64,000 bases of DNA from contig NZ_JACCCH010000001.1 in NCBI RefSeq assembly GCF_013410945.1, positions 496,001 to 560,000 on the forward strand, written 5' to 3'. A model generated the notes under the pieces. The model had not been told where the DNA came from and did no database searches. It saw nothing but the letters and a program-made list of their open reading frames with translations. The position numbers and the translations under genes are program-made. This DNA comes from Leifsonia sp. AK011. GTDB lineage: Bacteria; Actinomycetota; Actinomycetes; Actinomycetales; Microbacteriaceae. This document shows, in pieces, positions 17,860 to 26,020 of this stretch. Numbering within the stretch: the first letter of the stretch is position 1; the number at the start of each line of letters is the position of its first letter.

Positions 17860-18060
17860 CTACGGCGCGGGCTCCTCCAGCGTGCCGCTCTCCTGGAACT
17901 CCTCCCAGCCGACCTCGCCCTCGGGGTCGGTCATCTCGCCGTCGGTCGTCGGCATGCTCTGGCTGTCGAACTGGCCGTCATCGGCGGTCGGATCTGCCGT
18001 CGTACCCTCGATCTCGATCTCGACCTCGGCCTTGTCGTGGTGGTCACGCTCGTCGTGCAT
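17860..18060 (-). CDS. Small acidic protein, unknown function
   Basis: 66 residues, extremely rich in Asp/Glu with His/Asp at the N terminus (MHDERDHHDKAE). The ATG at 18060 is one base beyond the stop of the preceding small gene and has GAGGA upstream. Third member of a run of three tiny acidic ORFs on the minus strand. Confidence 0.6.
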   Translation of the reverse strand: MHDERDHHDKAEVEIEIEGTTADPTADDGQFDSQSMPTTDGEMTDPEGEVGWEEFQESGTLEEPAP

Positions 18061-18061
18061 C

Positions 18062-18307
18062 TCAGTCCTCACGCGGTTCGTCGTCGAGGGGAACCTCGAG
18101 CGACTGCTCGATCACGTCCGCCTCGTTGGCGTCGACGCTATCGCTGATCCCGGGGTTCGGCGCTGTGTCGGCCGGCGCCTCGGGGTCGAGGGTCGACGGG
18201 ATCTCGAGGCGCGACTGCTCGAGCGCATCGGCTTCGGGCACGGCATCCTCGGCGCTGCCGCCGAGATCGGTGCGATCCGGGTTGTCGAACAGTGGATCAC
18301 TGGTCAT
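18062..18307 (-). CDS. Small acidic protein, unknown function
   Basis: 81 residues, acidic, low complexity, with D/E/P/S-rich sequence and no hydrophobic segment (for example SDPLFDNPDRTDLGG). Middle gene of the tiny-ORF run. Predicted to be disordered. Confidence 0.6.
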   Translation of the reverse strand: MTSDPLFDNPDRTDLGGSAEDAVPEADALEQSRLEIPSTLDPEAPADTAPNPGISDSVDANEADVIEQSLEVPLDDEPRED

Positions 18308-18343
18308 GATGCATCCCTTCGGTTCATGGGGTGTCGCTCGCGA

Positions 18344-18493
18344 CTAGCCCTTGTGCGCGTTCTTGGAGTTGTCGCCGTCGGGGCCGAAGTTCTCCGCCTC
18401 GTAGGCGCCGTAGCCGTCCGCTGTCTCCTCGGTTTCGGCCACCTCCTCGGACTTCGTCGGCTTGGTGGTCTCGTCGTTCTTCGCGTCAGACAT
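18344..18493 (-). CDS. Small acidic protein, unknown function
   Basis: 49 residues beginning MSDAKNDETTKPTKSEE and ending DNSKNAHKG. A strong GGAAGGGG ribosome-binding site precedes the ATG at 18493. First gene of the tiny-ORF run; the sequence is polar and probably disordered. Confidence 0.6.
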   Translation of the reverse strand: MSDAKNDETTKPTKSEEVAETEETADGYGAYEAENFGPDGDNSKNAHKG

Positions 18494-18579
18494 GATTGCC
18501 CCTTCCTGTCTCCACGGTGCGCCCTGCCGGGGAGGGGGTCAACCACTACCGCGAGACGGCCGAGTGCGCTAGCGCGACG

Positions 18580-20067
18580 TCAGGACTTGGTGCGGCGGCC
18601 CATCCGTGCGGCGAGGAAGGCTGCGGCGCCGAGGCCGAGCAACCCGAAGCCGAGTAGCACGGCAGCCGTGGCATCCGCGGGCCCTGTCGCGGCGAGTGCA
18701 GCCGTGCGCACGACGCTCAGGGTGTCGCTGAACGACCGGCCGGACTCGAGCCCTACGCCGTGGACCGTGTGCGACCCAGCGGCGGCGCTTGCCGGAATCG
18801 TCACTGTCGAGCTGAAGTCTCCGGATGCATCGGCCACCGCCGTGCCGAGCTGAAGCGTCACGCCTCCGAGCCGCAGCTCCAAGCGCACGGTCTCGCCCGG
18901 GTGGAACCCGGACCCCGTGACGTCCACGGCGTCGCCCGGCGCGGCCTCATCCACCGACGCGGTCACGTGGAAGGCGGACTGCACTGCCGTGGTCGTGAGG
19001 GCGGTCAGGTTTGCGACCCCCTGCTCATTCGGGTGGAGAGCGCCAAGTTTGACGCACACGTAGGCGTCCGCCTCCGGCAGGTAGCCGCTCTCGCACGTGG
19101 ACGAGTCGAGGTTCACGTAGGCGGTGAGTCCCCAGATCCACGGGTCGTCCGAGCACAGCGTGTTGTTCGCGGAGGAGGCCCAGCTGGAGACGAAGTGGAA
19201 CCCGTGGGCTTCGGCCTGGCTCTGGAGTGTGGCATCCAGTGCGCCCTCGACGGTGTTGATGAACTCGATGTCGGTGCCGGAGAACGGCACGGCGTTGTCG
19301 TTGTCCATCGACGAGAAGCACGCGTCGGTGGCGTTCGCCGGGGCGATCTGCGGGTAGCCCACCACGAACACCTGTGCGTTGGGGGCCAGCTGTTTCACGG
19401 CGTCGAACGTGCTCTGGATGCGCGGCTCCACGTCTCCCGAGAGGCGGGTGAAGAGGTCGGCACCGAGGTACGTGGTGTCGTTGCCGAAGTAGTCGGCGCA
19501 GTTCGTGACATCCGCCCCCACCTCGTAGTAGAGGTAGAGCGGCACGCTGCCGGAGTCGACGTCCTCCCGGATGCACGCCGTGGCGATGTCCGCGAAGCCG
19601 AGGTCGTTGCCGCCGATCGCCAGCGTCACGATGTCGGTGTCGGCGCTCAGGCCAGCGATTTGGAGCTCGGGCGCGGTCATGCCCGAGAGCGTCACCTGAA
19701 GTTGGTCGCCCGCTGGCAGCTCGGGCAGTGGGTCCGAGCTCACCGGAATCGGGAAGCTCGCGCCGCTCGGATAACCGAGGTTCGCACTGATCGCGCCACT
19801 GCACGTCTGGTCGGTGAGGTCGAGCTTCAAGGCGGATGCCACGTTGTGCGGGTAGTTCGCGTCCGCCTGGTAGCACCCGTTGGGGTCGCCCGCGAACGGG
19901 CTCGCGCTGGAGTAGGGCGTGAGGCCGAAGCCGGCGGAGTAGGAGTCTCCGAGGGATACGTACTCGAGGCCGTCGAGCTCACCCGGTGCTGCGGCGGTGG
20001 CTGGCACCGCTCCAACGACGGCGAGGCTTGCGAGGGCGAGCAGGGATACCCAGGATGCGCGGCGCAT
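18580..20067 (-). CDS. Secreted SGNH/GDSL hydrolase with LAxTG wall anchor
   Basis: 495 residues. A signal peptide (1-26, ending AxA) is followed by an SGNH hydrolase domain: block I GDSYSAG (nucleophile Ser near 42), block III IGGNDLGF and block V LHPNEQG with the catalytic His. Residues 370-455 look like an Ig-like domain (DVTGSGFHPGETV). The C terminus carries LAATG, a hydrophobic helix and RMGRRTKS, the sorting signal for class E sortases in high-GC Actinobacteria. It is expected to be a wall-linked lipase or esterase. The ATG at 20067 follows TAGCCT by six bases. Confidence 0.9.
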   Translation of the reverse strand: MRRASWVSLLALASLAVVGAVPATAAAPGELDGLEYVSLGDSYSAGFGLTPYSSASPFAGDPNGCYQADANYPHNVASALKLDLTDQTCSGAISANLGYPSGASFPIPVSSDPLPELPAGDQLQVTLSGMTAPELQIAGLSADTDIVTLAIGGNDLGFADIATACIREDVDSGSVPLYLYYEVGADVTNCADYFGNDTTYLGADLFTRLSGDVEPRIQSTFDAVKQLAPNAQVFVVGYPQIAPANATDACFSSMDNDNAVPFSGTDIEFINTVEGALDATLQSQAEAHGFHFVSSWASSANNTLCSDDPWIWGLTAYVNLDSSTCESGYLPEADAYVCVKLGALHPNEQGVANLTALTTTAVQSAFHVTASVDEAAPGDAVDVTGSGFHPGETVRLELRLGGVTLQLGTAVADASGDFSSTVTIPASAAAGSHTVHGVGLESGRSFSDTLSVVRTAALAATGPADATAAVLLGFGLLGLGAAAFLAARMGRRTKS

Positions 20068-20073
20068 GCTCGA

Positions 20074-20079
20074 AGGCTA
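20074..20079 (-). promoter_or_regulatory. -10 element, leaderless start of the SGNH hydrolase gene
   Basis: TAGCCT on the minus strand, six bases before the ATG at 20067. Confidence 0.6.
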
Positions 20080-20084
20080 GCGAG

Positions 20085-20234
20085 TTACTCGGGCGAGCCG
20101 CCAGAGTCGGCCGTGTACTCGTCATCCGTGGCGGGCTCGTCGGAGTCGACGACGATGGGCGGCGTCCACTCCTCCGTGGCCTCGTCGCTGGTTCCGTCGG
20201 TCTGGTTGTCGGCCGGGCGCGGCTTGTCATCCAC
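20085..20234 (-). CDS. Small acidic protein, unknown function
   Basis: 49 codons from a GTG whose first bases overlap the stop of the preceding tiny ORF (GTGGATGA, eight-base overlap). D/E/T/P-rich, ending EYTADSGGSPE. GGAGG lies about 11 bases upstream. Similar in composition to the acidic ORFs at 17860-18493. Confidence 0.5.
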   Translation of the reverse strand: MDDKPRPADNQTDGTSDEATEEWTPPIVVDSDEPATDDEYTADSGGSPE

Positions 20235-20400
20235 GGTGGTCGTCGCCTCCGAAGTCGTGCGCCTCGAACGCGCGGTGGTGGTCGGCTGGCTCCTCGTGGT
20301 GTTCCGGCTCGCTGAAGTTGCTCAGGGGCGCCTCCGCGGCGGGCACGGGAGCCACCCAGTACTCGGGGCCTGCGTTGAACGTGGTGGGTGTGGCATCCAT
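20227..20400 (-). CDS. Small His/Glu-rich protein, unknown function
   Basis: 57 residues with a canonical AGGAGG six bases before the ATG at 20400. N terminus MDATPTTFNAGPEYWVAP, C-terminal half rich in His and acidic residues (EPEHHEEPADHH, GGDDHRG), which could bind metal. Overlaps the next tiny ORF. No family recognised. Confidence 0.6.
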   Translation of the reverse strand: MDATPTTFNAGPEYWVAPVPAAEAPLSNFSEPEHHEEPADHHRAFEAHDFGGDDHRG

Positions 20401-20509
20401 CTCGATCCTCCTCGATCGTGTGGCTTTCACCACAGGATGCTCCTGCCGCGCACGGAAACGTAGGGCTTGATTCCGTGCCGTCAACGCGCTAGCTGGTGCG
20501 GGTGCGACG

Positions 20510-20515
20510 TACGCT
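20510..20515 (+). promoter_or_regulatory. -10 element, leaderless start of the macrodomain gene
   Basis: TACGCT, six bases before the ATG at 20522. Confidence 0.6.
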
Positions 20516-20521
20516 CGAAGC

Positions 20522-21427
20522 ATGACGCCTCCTCTGGTCAGAGTCGTGCGCGGTGACATCACGCAGCAGGCCGTGGACGCCATCGTCAACGCCGCCAGCC
20601 CGCAGATGCGCGGCGGCGGGGGAGTGGATGGCGCGATCCACCGCGCCGCGGGGCCCGGGCTGCTCCGCGAGAACATCGAGCGCTTCCCGCACGGCCTTCC
20701 GGTGGGCGGCGCCGGGTGGACGACGGCGCACGAGCTGCCGGCGAGCTGGGTCATCCACACGGTCGGGCCAGTGTACGGACGCGGGAGCCGCAGCCAGTTG
20801 GTCGACGCGTACGCGAACTCGCTGCGGGTGGCGGACGAGCTGGGCGCCGAGACGGTCGCGTTCCCCCTGGTGAGCGCAGGGGTGTACGGCTGGCCGCGGG
20901 TCGACGCGATCCATGCGGGGTTCGATGGGATCGCGGCATCCGGAACCTCGGTGCGCGAGGTGATCCTCGTGACGCCGACCGAGGAGGCGACGCACGAGGT
21001 CGAGGCCGCGCTCTGGCGAGTGACGCCGCTGCGCATCCTGCAGTCGATGCGGGTGCTGCACGAGCGCGGCATCGAGAACGCACGGCTCACCGCGGGGATG
21101 AGCCCCTCGGGAATGTACTGGCGCGGCAGTGTGTGGCTCGGCGACCGCGAAGTGGTCGGCTACACGACCGGCAACGGACCCGATGTGGCGGGCATGGATG
21201 TCACGGCCGCCACCACCCCGGATGCGCTCGCCGACCACCTCCTCGCGCTCCACCCCGACCTCACGCCCGAGCGCGACCCGGCCTACACGCAGTGGTACCG
21301 CGAACTCCTCGCTCTAGTGGAGGAGAGGTACGCACTCCCCATCGCGTTCGCGGACTACTTCGATGCGACGGACGGCTGGGAGGTCGGGTGGGGCAGCGGT
21401 GTGCGGCATCCGCACCCGCCGGAGTGA
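20522..21427 (+). CDS. Macrodomain protein (ADP-ribose binding/hydrolase) with extra C-terminal domain
   Basis: 301 residues. Residues 1-165 form a macrodomain: VVRGDITQQAVDAIVNAAS, the GGGGVDGAIHRAAG loop and FPLVSAGVYGWP, which match the ADP-ribose-binding loops of the O-acetyl-ADP-ribose deacetylase (YmdB) type. Residues 170-301 are a second domain I do not recognise (ILQSMRVLHERG..., GMSPSGMYWRGSVWL, WEVGWGSGVRHP). Single-gene unit. Likely activity is removal or binding of ADP-ribose; the tail may define the target. Confidence 0.85.
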   Translation: MTPPLVRVVRGDITQQAVDAIVNAASPQMRGGGGVDGAIHRAAGPGLLRENIERFPHGLPVGGAGWTTAHELPASWVIHTVGPVYGRGSRSQLVDAYANSLRVADELGAETVAFPLVSAGVYGWPRVDAIHAGFDGIAASGTSVREVILVTPTEEATHEVEAALWRVTPLRILQSMRVLHERGIENARLTAGMSPSGMYWRGSVWLGDREVVGYTTGNGPDVAGMDVTAATTPDALADHLLALHPDLTPERDPAYTQWYRELLALVEERYALPIAFADYFDATDGWEVGWGSGVRHPHPPE

Positions 21428-21492
21428 CGGTCGAGAGTGCAGCTCTAGCCACCAGACTCGGCAGGGACTAGGCGCAACTGCGTTCTCGAGCG

Positions 21493-22590
21493 CTACGCCT
21501 CGAGGTCGAACTCGGCGGCGGGCGAGAGGATGCCGTTGGCCTGCACGGTCACGGAGTGGCGGCCCGGGTAGTACGTGCGCGTCGTGATGGGCCGGAATGA
21601 GTGTGTCTTTCCCACGAACACGCTCTCACCGGGCGCGAGCCGGCGTGACGCGAGCTTGAAGGTCTTGGGGCTGAGCATCCCGTTCGCCCGCACGAACGCG
21701 ATCGAGTAGTCGATCGCCACGATGGCTTCGCTGTCGCCGTTGTTGGTGACCACCGCTGAGAACTCGATGGTCCCACCTGCCGGCACCGATGCAGTGGAGA
21801 CTGTCGGGCGAGCCACCTCCAACCCGTCGCCGGTGTAGCCGAGCAACGCGAGCGCCTGAGGGTCGGCTTTCTTAACGAGGGTGCGGAGGCCGTGTCGGAT
21901 AACCCAGGGCGTGTTCGCGTCCGGGCTGTCGCGCCATCCCCGCGCGACCTCCGCGACGAGGGCCGGATCGGTTCGGCTGAGGTCGTTGAGGTGGTTGGCT
22001 GTCGACCGGCGCACGTAGTCCTCCGGATCGCGATAGCTGGCGTCGATGATCGCTCGCGTGGCACCCGGATGGGCGATGAGCCACGGAACGCGCCGCGCCC
22101 AGGGGAGGTAGGAGCGGGATCCTTCCGTCGCGAGCCTGCGCACGTGCTCGTTGTCGTGAGCCGTCCAGCCGCGCATGATGTCGAGCGCGCGTTCCGGGCG
22201 GGCATTGAGGAGGTCGCGGATCGCGAACTCGCTACTGAGGCCGACCGTCAACCGTGCGAGCAGTTCCATCCCGGCATCGAAGTCCGAGTCCGAGCCGCTC
22301 TCGAGTGCACGTGCCGATACGAACTCGGTCGTCGGCCAGATCATCCAACCAGCGAACCGCGGTTCTTCGAGTACGTCGAGCACGATCTGTTCTGCCGTCG
22401 CGAACCCCTCCGGAACGTCCCGAAGCAGTGCGTCGCGAACGATGTCCACGCGGTCTCGCAGTCGCTTCCCCTCGACCGCGTTCGCCGCCTCCGCGAGAGA
22501 GGACAGCTGCAGCCGCGGCGCCACCGAAGTGAGCGACTCCCGCAACCGCGCTATCACCGTCGGGTTGATCAACTCATCCATCGTTCCCAC
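21493..22590 (-). CDS. DNA alkylation repair protein, HEAT-like (AlkC/AlkD type)
   Basis: 365 residues of helical repeats. RDPEDYVRRSTANHLNDLSRTDP and RLATEGSRSYLPWARR match the conserved region of the AlkC branch of HEAT-like glycosylases that excise N3/N7-alkylated purines. The C-terminal 90 residues are beta-rich (GTIEFSAVVTNNG...), an Ig-like extension described for AlkC proteins. GTG at 22590 follows CAAGAT by six bases; ATG at 22581 is the alternative start. Neither has a clear Shine-Dalgarno. Confidence 0.85.
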   Translation of the reverse strand: MGTMDELINPTVIARLRESLTSVAPRLQLSSLAEAANAVEGKRLRDRVDIVRDALLRDVPEGFATAEQIVLDVLEEPRFAGWMIWPTTEFVSARALESGSDSDFDAGMELLARLTVGLSSEFAIRDLLNARPERALDIMRGWTAHDNEHVRRLATEGSRSYLPWARRVPWLIAHPGATRAIIDASYRDPEDYVRRSTANHLNDLSRTDPALVAEVARGWRDSPDANTPWVIRHGLRTLVKKADPQALALLGYTGDGLEVARPTVSTASVPAGGTIEFSAVVTNNGDSEAIVAIDYSIAFVRANGMLSPKTFKLASRRLAPGESVFVGKTHSFRPITTRTYYPGRHSVTVQANGILSPAAEFDLEA

Positions 22591-22772
22591 AGGGCCATCT
22601 TGTCCTCCACCCACGACGTCCGCGGTCGGAGCGCTGACGGGAGCTGCCCGGCCGTGCACCGGTTTCGCCTGGTGTGCAAACTGCCTGCTGCCAGGACAGG
22701 GACCGGCCTGTCCCTCCGGTAACGTGAGCTGCAATCGGGTCTTCCGTGCCCTGAGCTGGAGACAATCGCGAC

Positions 22773-23207
22773 ATGACCTGGAACCCGCTGCGACTCACCC
22801 AGAAGCGGTGGAAGGCCGTCTACATCGTGGGCGGATATCTGGTGATCTTCGTGATCAACGTTCTGCTCCCTCAGGGTGGCGGACTGGCCATCATCACGCT
22901 GATTCTGGATGTCGCGTGGATATACGGAGGCACCCGCATCTTCCGCGGCGCCGGCGAGCTGGTTCAACCACCGCGGCCTTGGTGGCGGATGACTGCCCGC
23001 CCGCGCGCCGGCTTCGTGCTCGGCATCCTCGTTTTCGCGCCAGCTGTGGCCGCCTACATCGCGCTCGTCGCGACCGAGCCTCTTGTGCCCGCGTGGTGGC
23101 TGCTCATGCTGGAGAACGTGGTGTGGGCCGCTCTCTACGTTTCGTCGTCGGTGCGCCTCACGCGCGGTGCGGCGCCCGAGGCTACGCCAGCTAGCTCTCG
23201 TCCGTAG
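22773..23207 (+). CDS. Four-helix membrane protein, unknown function
   Basis: 144 residues with four predicted membrane helices (about 15-33, 37-54, 80-102, 105-125) and an Arg/Pro-rich loop after helix 2. No family recognised. The 3' end overlaps the convergent gene by 17 bases. Confidence 0.7.
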   Translation: MTWNPLRLTQKRWKAVYIVGGYLVIFVINVLLPQGGGLAIITLILDVAWIYGGTRIFRGAGELVQPPRPWWRMTARPRAGFVLGILVFAPAVAAYIALVATEPLVPAWWLLMLENVVWAALYVSSSVRLTRGAAPEATPASSRP

Positions 23208-23664
23208 CGCCGGTCTCTAGCGGAGATGGCTCGGGGATGGTTTCAAACCGCGCCCGAGCAACCGCAACCCACACCAGACTGCACAGCAGTCCGTGCCCAG
23301 CTAGAAGAAAGTAGACGGCGTTCGCCATGTCGGGGGTCGCAAGCGACATGGACAGAAAGAGTCCGCCGACCAGAAGCAGCGGCGTCAGCAGAATCGAGAC
23401 ACCCCACGCGGTGAGTCCGCGTCGCACCGGCGACGTCGCGTGAGCCAAGCGGAACGCGCCCCACGCGGCAACACCGAGCACGGGAATGGCGGCGAGGGAT
23501 GTCGCGGCCCACACGAACGGAGCGCGTGCGGGTTCGTCGTACATCTGGGACTGCTGCGTCGCCCAGAGTCCGAGAGTGCCGGTACTGACCGCGTAGGCGA
23601 GCGCCGCGCCAACGAAGAACCCGACGATGCCCAGGGCCAGGAGCGCCCGCTTGTTGGTGATCAC
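23191..23664 (-). CDS. Four-helix membrane protein, unknown function
   Basis: 157 residues, GTG start, with four hydrophobic segments (about 8-30, 50-70, 83-105, 115-137) and a polar tail. No recognisable family. Convergent with the preceding membrane protein. Confidence 0.7.
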   Translation of the reverse strand: MITNKRALLALGIVGFFVGAALAYAVSTGTLGLWATQQSQMYDEPARAPFVWAATSLAAIPVLGVAAWGAFRLAHATSPVRRGLTAWGVSILLTPLLLVGGLFLSMSLATPDMANAVYFLLAGHGLLCSLVWVAVARARFETIPEPSPLETGATDES

Positions 23665-23791
23665 CGCTCAATACTTGCAGCATCAGCCATGCTACAAGTG
23701 CTCGTTCAGGTCTCTCCCCCGATCGAGAACTCAGTTTGCAGCAGTTGCCGAGTCTCTGACTAGACGCAAGTGCACTCTCGCCCGCGCATCC

Positions 23792-25066
23792 CTACTTCCT
23801 GCGCTCCGGAGCGTTGTGCCCGGGCCCCGACCGGAACGCTTCCGACACCACAGCACCAACCTGCACACCAATCACGAGCCCAAGCACCGTCGACACGGTC
23901 GTGAGGAGAAGGTCCTCGCTCCCGGCCGAGTCAGACGCCAACCCGCTCACGGCGATGAGCCCCAGCGACCCCGGCACCAGCAGCCAAAACACCGGCCGGA
24001 ACGTCACGATCGCCGGCAGACTCGGCCAACCGCGTTCGACGAGCCGCAACCCGGCAAGCAGCACCGCAGAGGTGAGCCCGGCCGCGAATCCGGCTCCGAG
24101 CACTGGCGTGAGGAACACCGACCCGGCGTAGGCAAGCACCAGCACAGCCGTGATCACGAGTGTCACCGGGATAGTCGCGGAGAGGAAGAGACCGACTCCG
24201 ATTGCGAGCAACGCGACGGCGGGCCATCCGAAGATTGGATCCACGAACTCCGCAGCCAGTCCGGACCCGTCGCCCATGATCACTGCGGTCTCTTCGAGTC
24301 GCCCGCCGAGAATGCCGACCCCCGCCACCGATCCCGCGGCGAGCAACGTCCACACTGTCAGCCCCGCGACGAGCCGACCGCCTCCCGAGACAACGTCGCC
24401 CGCGCTCACCTCGATCAACGCGTTGGTTACAGCAGCGCCCGGAATCAGGATGACGAGCGGCGCTGCGATCGCGAAGAACGGAATCTCCGCAATCCCGAAA
24501 ACCACCGCGGTGAGCCCGACAAGCAGCGCGATCAACAGGGCCAGGAAGAACGGGAGGATCGCGGCGATACGCGGGTACCGTCCAGCGACAGTCAGGATGG
24601 CACCCACCAGAACACCGAGCAGAAAGTCGAGCCCCACCGCCCACCACGGGTTGCCGAGCACGACCGCGATGCCCCCAGAGATGAGCCCGCTCCCGAACAG
24701 CGACAGCCAGAACGGATACCGCGGATGCATCGTGTAAACCCGGTCGAGCCCCTCCTGAAGCTCGTGCCAGGGCATTCCGCTCTCCGCCTCCGCCGCGAGC
24801 TTGCCCACGATGCCCACCTGTTCGAACGTGAACGACGTCCCCGTGGATGCCAGCACTCGCGTGCGGTCGCCATCATCCACGAACACGCCCGTGGGTAGCG
24901 CGCCCACAGTGAACTCGGCGGAATTGCTGCGTGCTACTGCCTTCGCAATGCGCGACACGTCGGTGACGGCGTAGCCAGCGTCGAGCAGCGCGATACCGAG
25001 GCGACCGATGGCCTCAACCTCTTCGTCGGGTGCCGGCTCAGCCATTAGAACGAACTGTGTAGCCAT
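23792..25066 (-). CDS. Threonine/serine exporter family protein (ThrE)
   Basis: 424 residues with the ThrE layout: a soluble N-terminal domain (DUF1212; AIGRLGIALLDAGYAVTDVSRI, MPWHELQEGLDRVYTMHPRYPFW) followed by about ten membrane helices (DUF3815 part, ending VIGVQVGAVVSEAF). Family members export threonine and serine by proton motive force. It is the last gene with ordinary local base composition before the defence island, with only six bases between it and the restriction gene. Confidence 0.9.
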   Translation of the reverse strand: MATQFVLMAEPAPDEEVEAIGRLGIALLDAGYAVTDVSRIAKAVARSNSAEFTVGALPTGVFVDDGDRTRVLASTGTSFTFEQVGIVGKLAAEAESGMPWHELQEGLDRVYTMHPRYPFWLSLFGSGLISGGIAVVLGNPWWAVGLDFLLGVLVGAILTVAGRYPRIAAILPFFLALLIALLVGLTAVVFGIAEIPFFAIAAPLVILIPGAAVTNALIEVSAGDVVSGGGRLVAGLTVWTLLAAGSVAGVGILGGRLEETAVIMGDGSGLAAEFVDPIFGWPAVALLAIGVGLFLSATIPVTLVITAVLVLAYAGSVFLTPVLGAGFAAGLTSAVLLAGLRLVERGWPSLPAIVTFRPVFWLLVPGSLGLIAVSGLASDSAGSEDLLLTTVSTVLGLVIGVQVGAVVSEAFRSGPGHNAPERRK

Positions 25067-25072
25067 CCTTGG

Positions 25073-26020
25073 TCATTGGGTCCAGAGGTCGTCGGTTGAA
25101 CCGCCCATAGGGACTCCCAGCGCGGTCTCGATCGCGTTCTTGTAGACGTTCTCATCGGGAAGAGTGACGTTATTGAACGCTTCCTGAACTTTGTACACGG
25201 TCGTTGAATGGTGCGCGTCAGCTTTCAGCGGAAGTGGTTGCCCGTTGATTGCTGGTTCAAAAAGGTTGAGATCGTAGGGGAGAAAAGTTATCGACGCTGG
25301 CTGTAACGCGTACTTGACCAGCCCAGATGCCCCACCAAGCCTGCGCATGATTCGGTCGTAGATAGGGGTTGGGCACACGAAAAAGAGCCCTTTTCTGCAA
25401 AGTTCCTCGCGTTGCAGAATCTGCCCCTTATAGATCAACTGAGGTAGAATTCGCTTGTTCACATTCTCCCAGTTCAGCCCAACTGTGGATTGAACTATGT
25501 CGCGAGTCTCAGTTAAAAGGGCGGCGCGACTAGCGCGGTAGTTTCCCGTCGTGTCGATCGTTTGCACTTCAATTGCGACGAACTCAACGAGAGCACCCTC
25601 TTTGTCCAGAAGTGCCAGGATCCAGTCCACGAAGTAAGAGTTGATTCCGTCCTTCTGTGGCAGCCTGAGTTCGCCACCCCAACGCTTACCGAAGACGGCA
25701 ACGACCGCTTCGCCATTAGTTTGGGCGTGCTCAACGGCGGTGCGCCCCGGCTGTAGCGAGAGACCCGGGCTGAAGGCGCGGTCCGCAACGTCGCGCAGTA
25801 TGCGGTAGTCCTCAGCGTAGAGGCGAACAGGGCAACAAATGACAGGCGGGGATGTGACTGGCTTTACGGTGCAGACACCAGATACCACACCGTCGCTCAA
25901 CCGCTTCTCGCAGCGGTCGTCCAAGAACGGACAGTGCGATTCGTGAGCAGCGACGAGCGCAGCTTGGGACGTGTCGGCGGCTCGGAAGCCGAAAAGCTCG
26001 TAGACCGTCCCAGCCATCAA
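25073..26020 (-). CDS. NotI-family type II restriction endonuclease
   Basis: 315 residues. C30, C37, C50 and C62/C63 (CPF..C.K...GVCTV...CP) reproduce the Cys4 iron-binding fold that NotI carries near its N terminus. The putative catalytic set is D132 and E151-x-Q153 in FVDW and AIEVQTIDTTGNYR, matching the D...E-x-Q active site of NotI rather than a normal E-x-K. The ATG overlaps the methyltransferase stop by four bases, giving a coupled restriction-modification operon. Recognition site is not deducible; GCGGCCGC (the NotI site) does occur in this window at 13995 and 39658. Codon use and lower GC than neighbours suggest transfer. Confidence 0.85.
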   Translation of the reverse strand: MMAGTVYELFGFRAADTSQAALVAAHESHCPFLDDRCEKRLSDGVVSGVCTVKPVTSPPVICCPVRLYAEDYRILRDVADRAFSPGLSLQPGRTAVEHAQTNGEAVVAVFGKRWGGELRLPQKDGINSYFVDWILALLDKEGALVEFVAIEVQTIDTTGNYRASRAALLTETRDIVQSTVGLNWENVNKRILPQLIYKGQILQREELCRKGLFFVCPTPIYDRIMRRLGGASGLVKYALQPASITFLPYDLNLFEPAINGQPLPLKADAHHSTTVYKVQEAFNNVTLPDENVYKNAIETALGVPMGGSTDDLWTQ

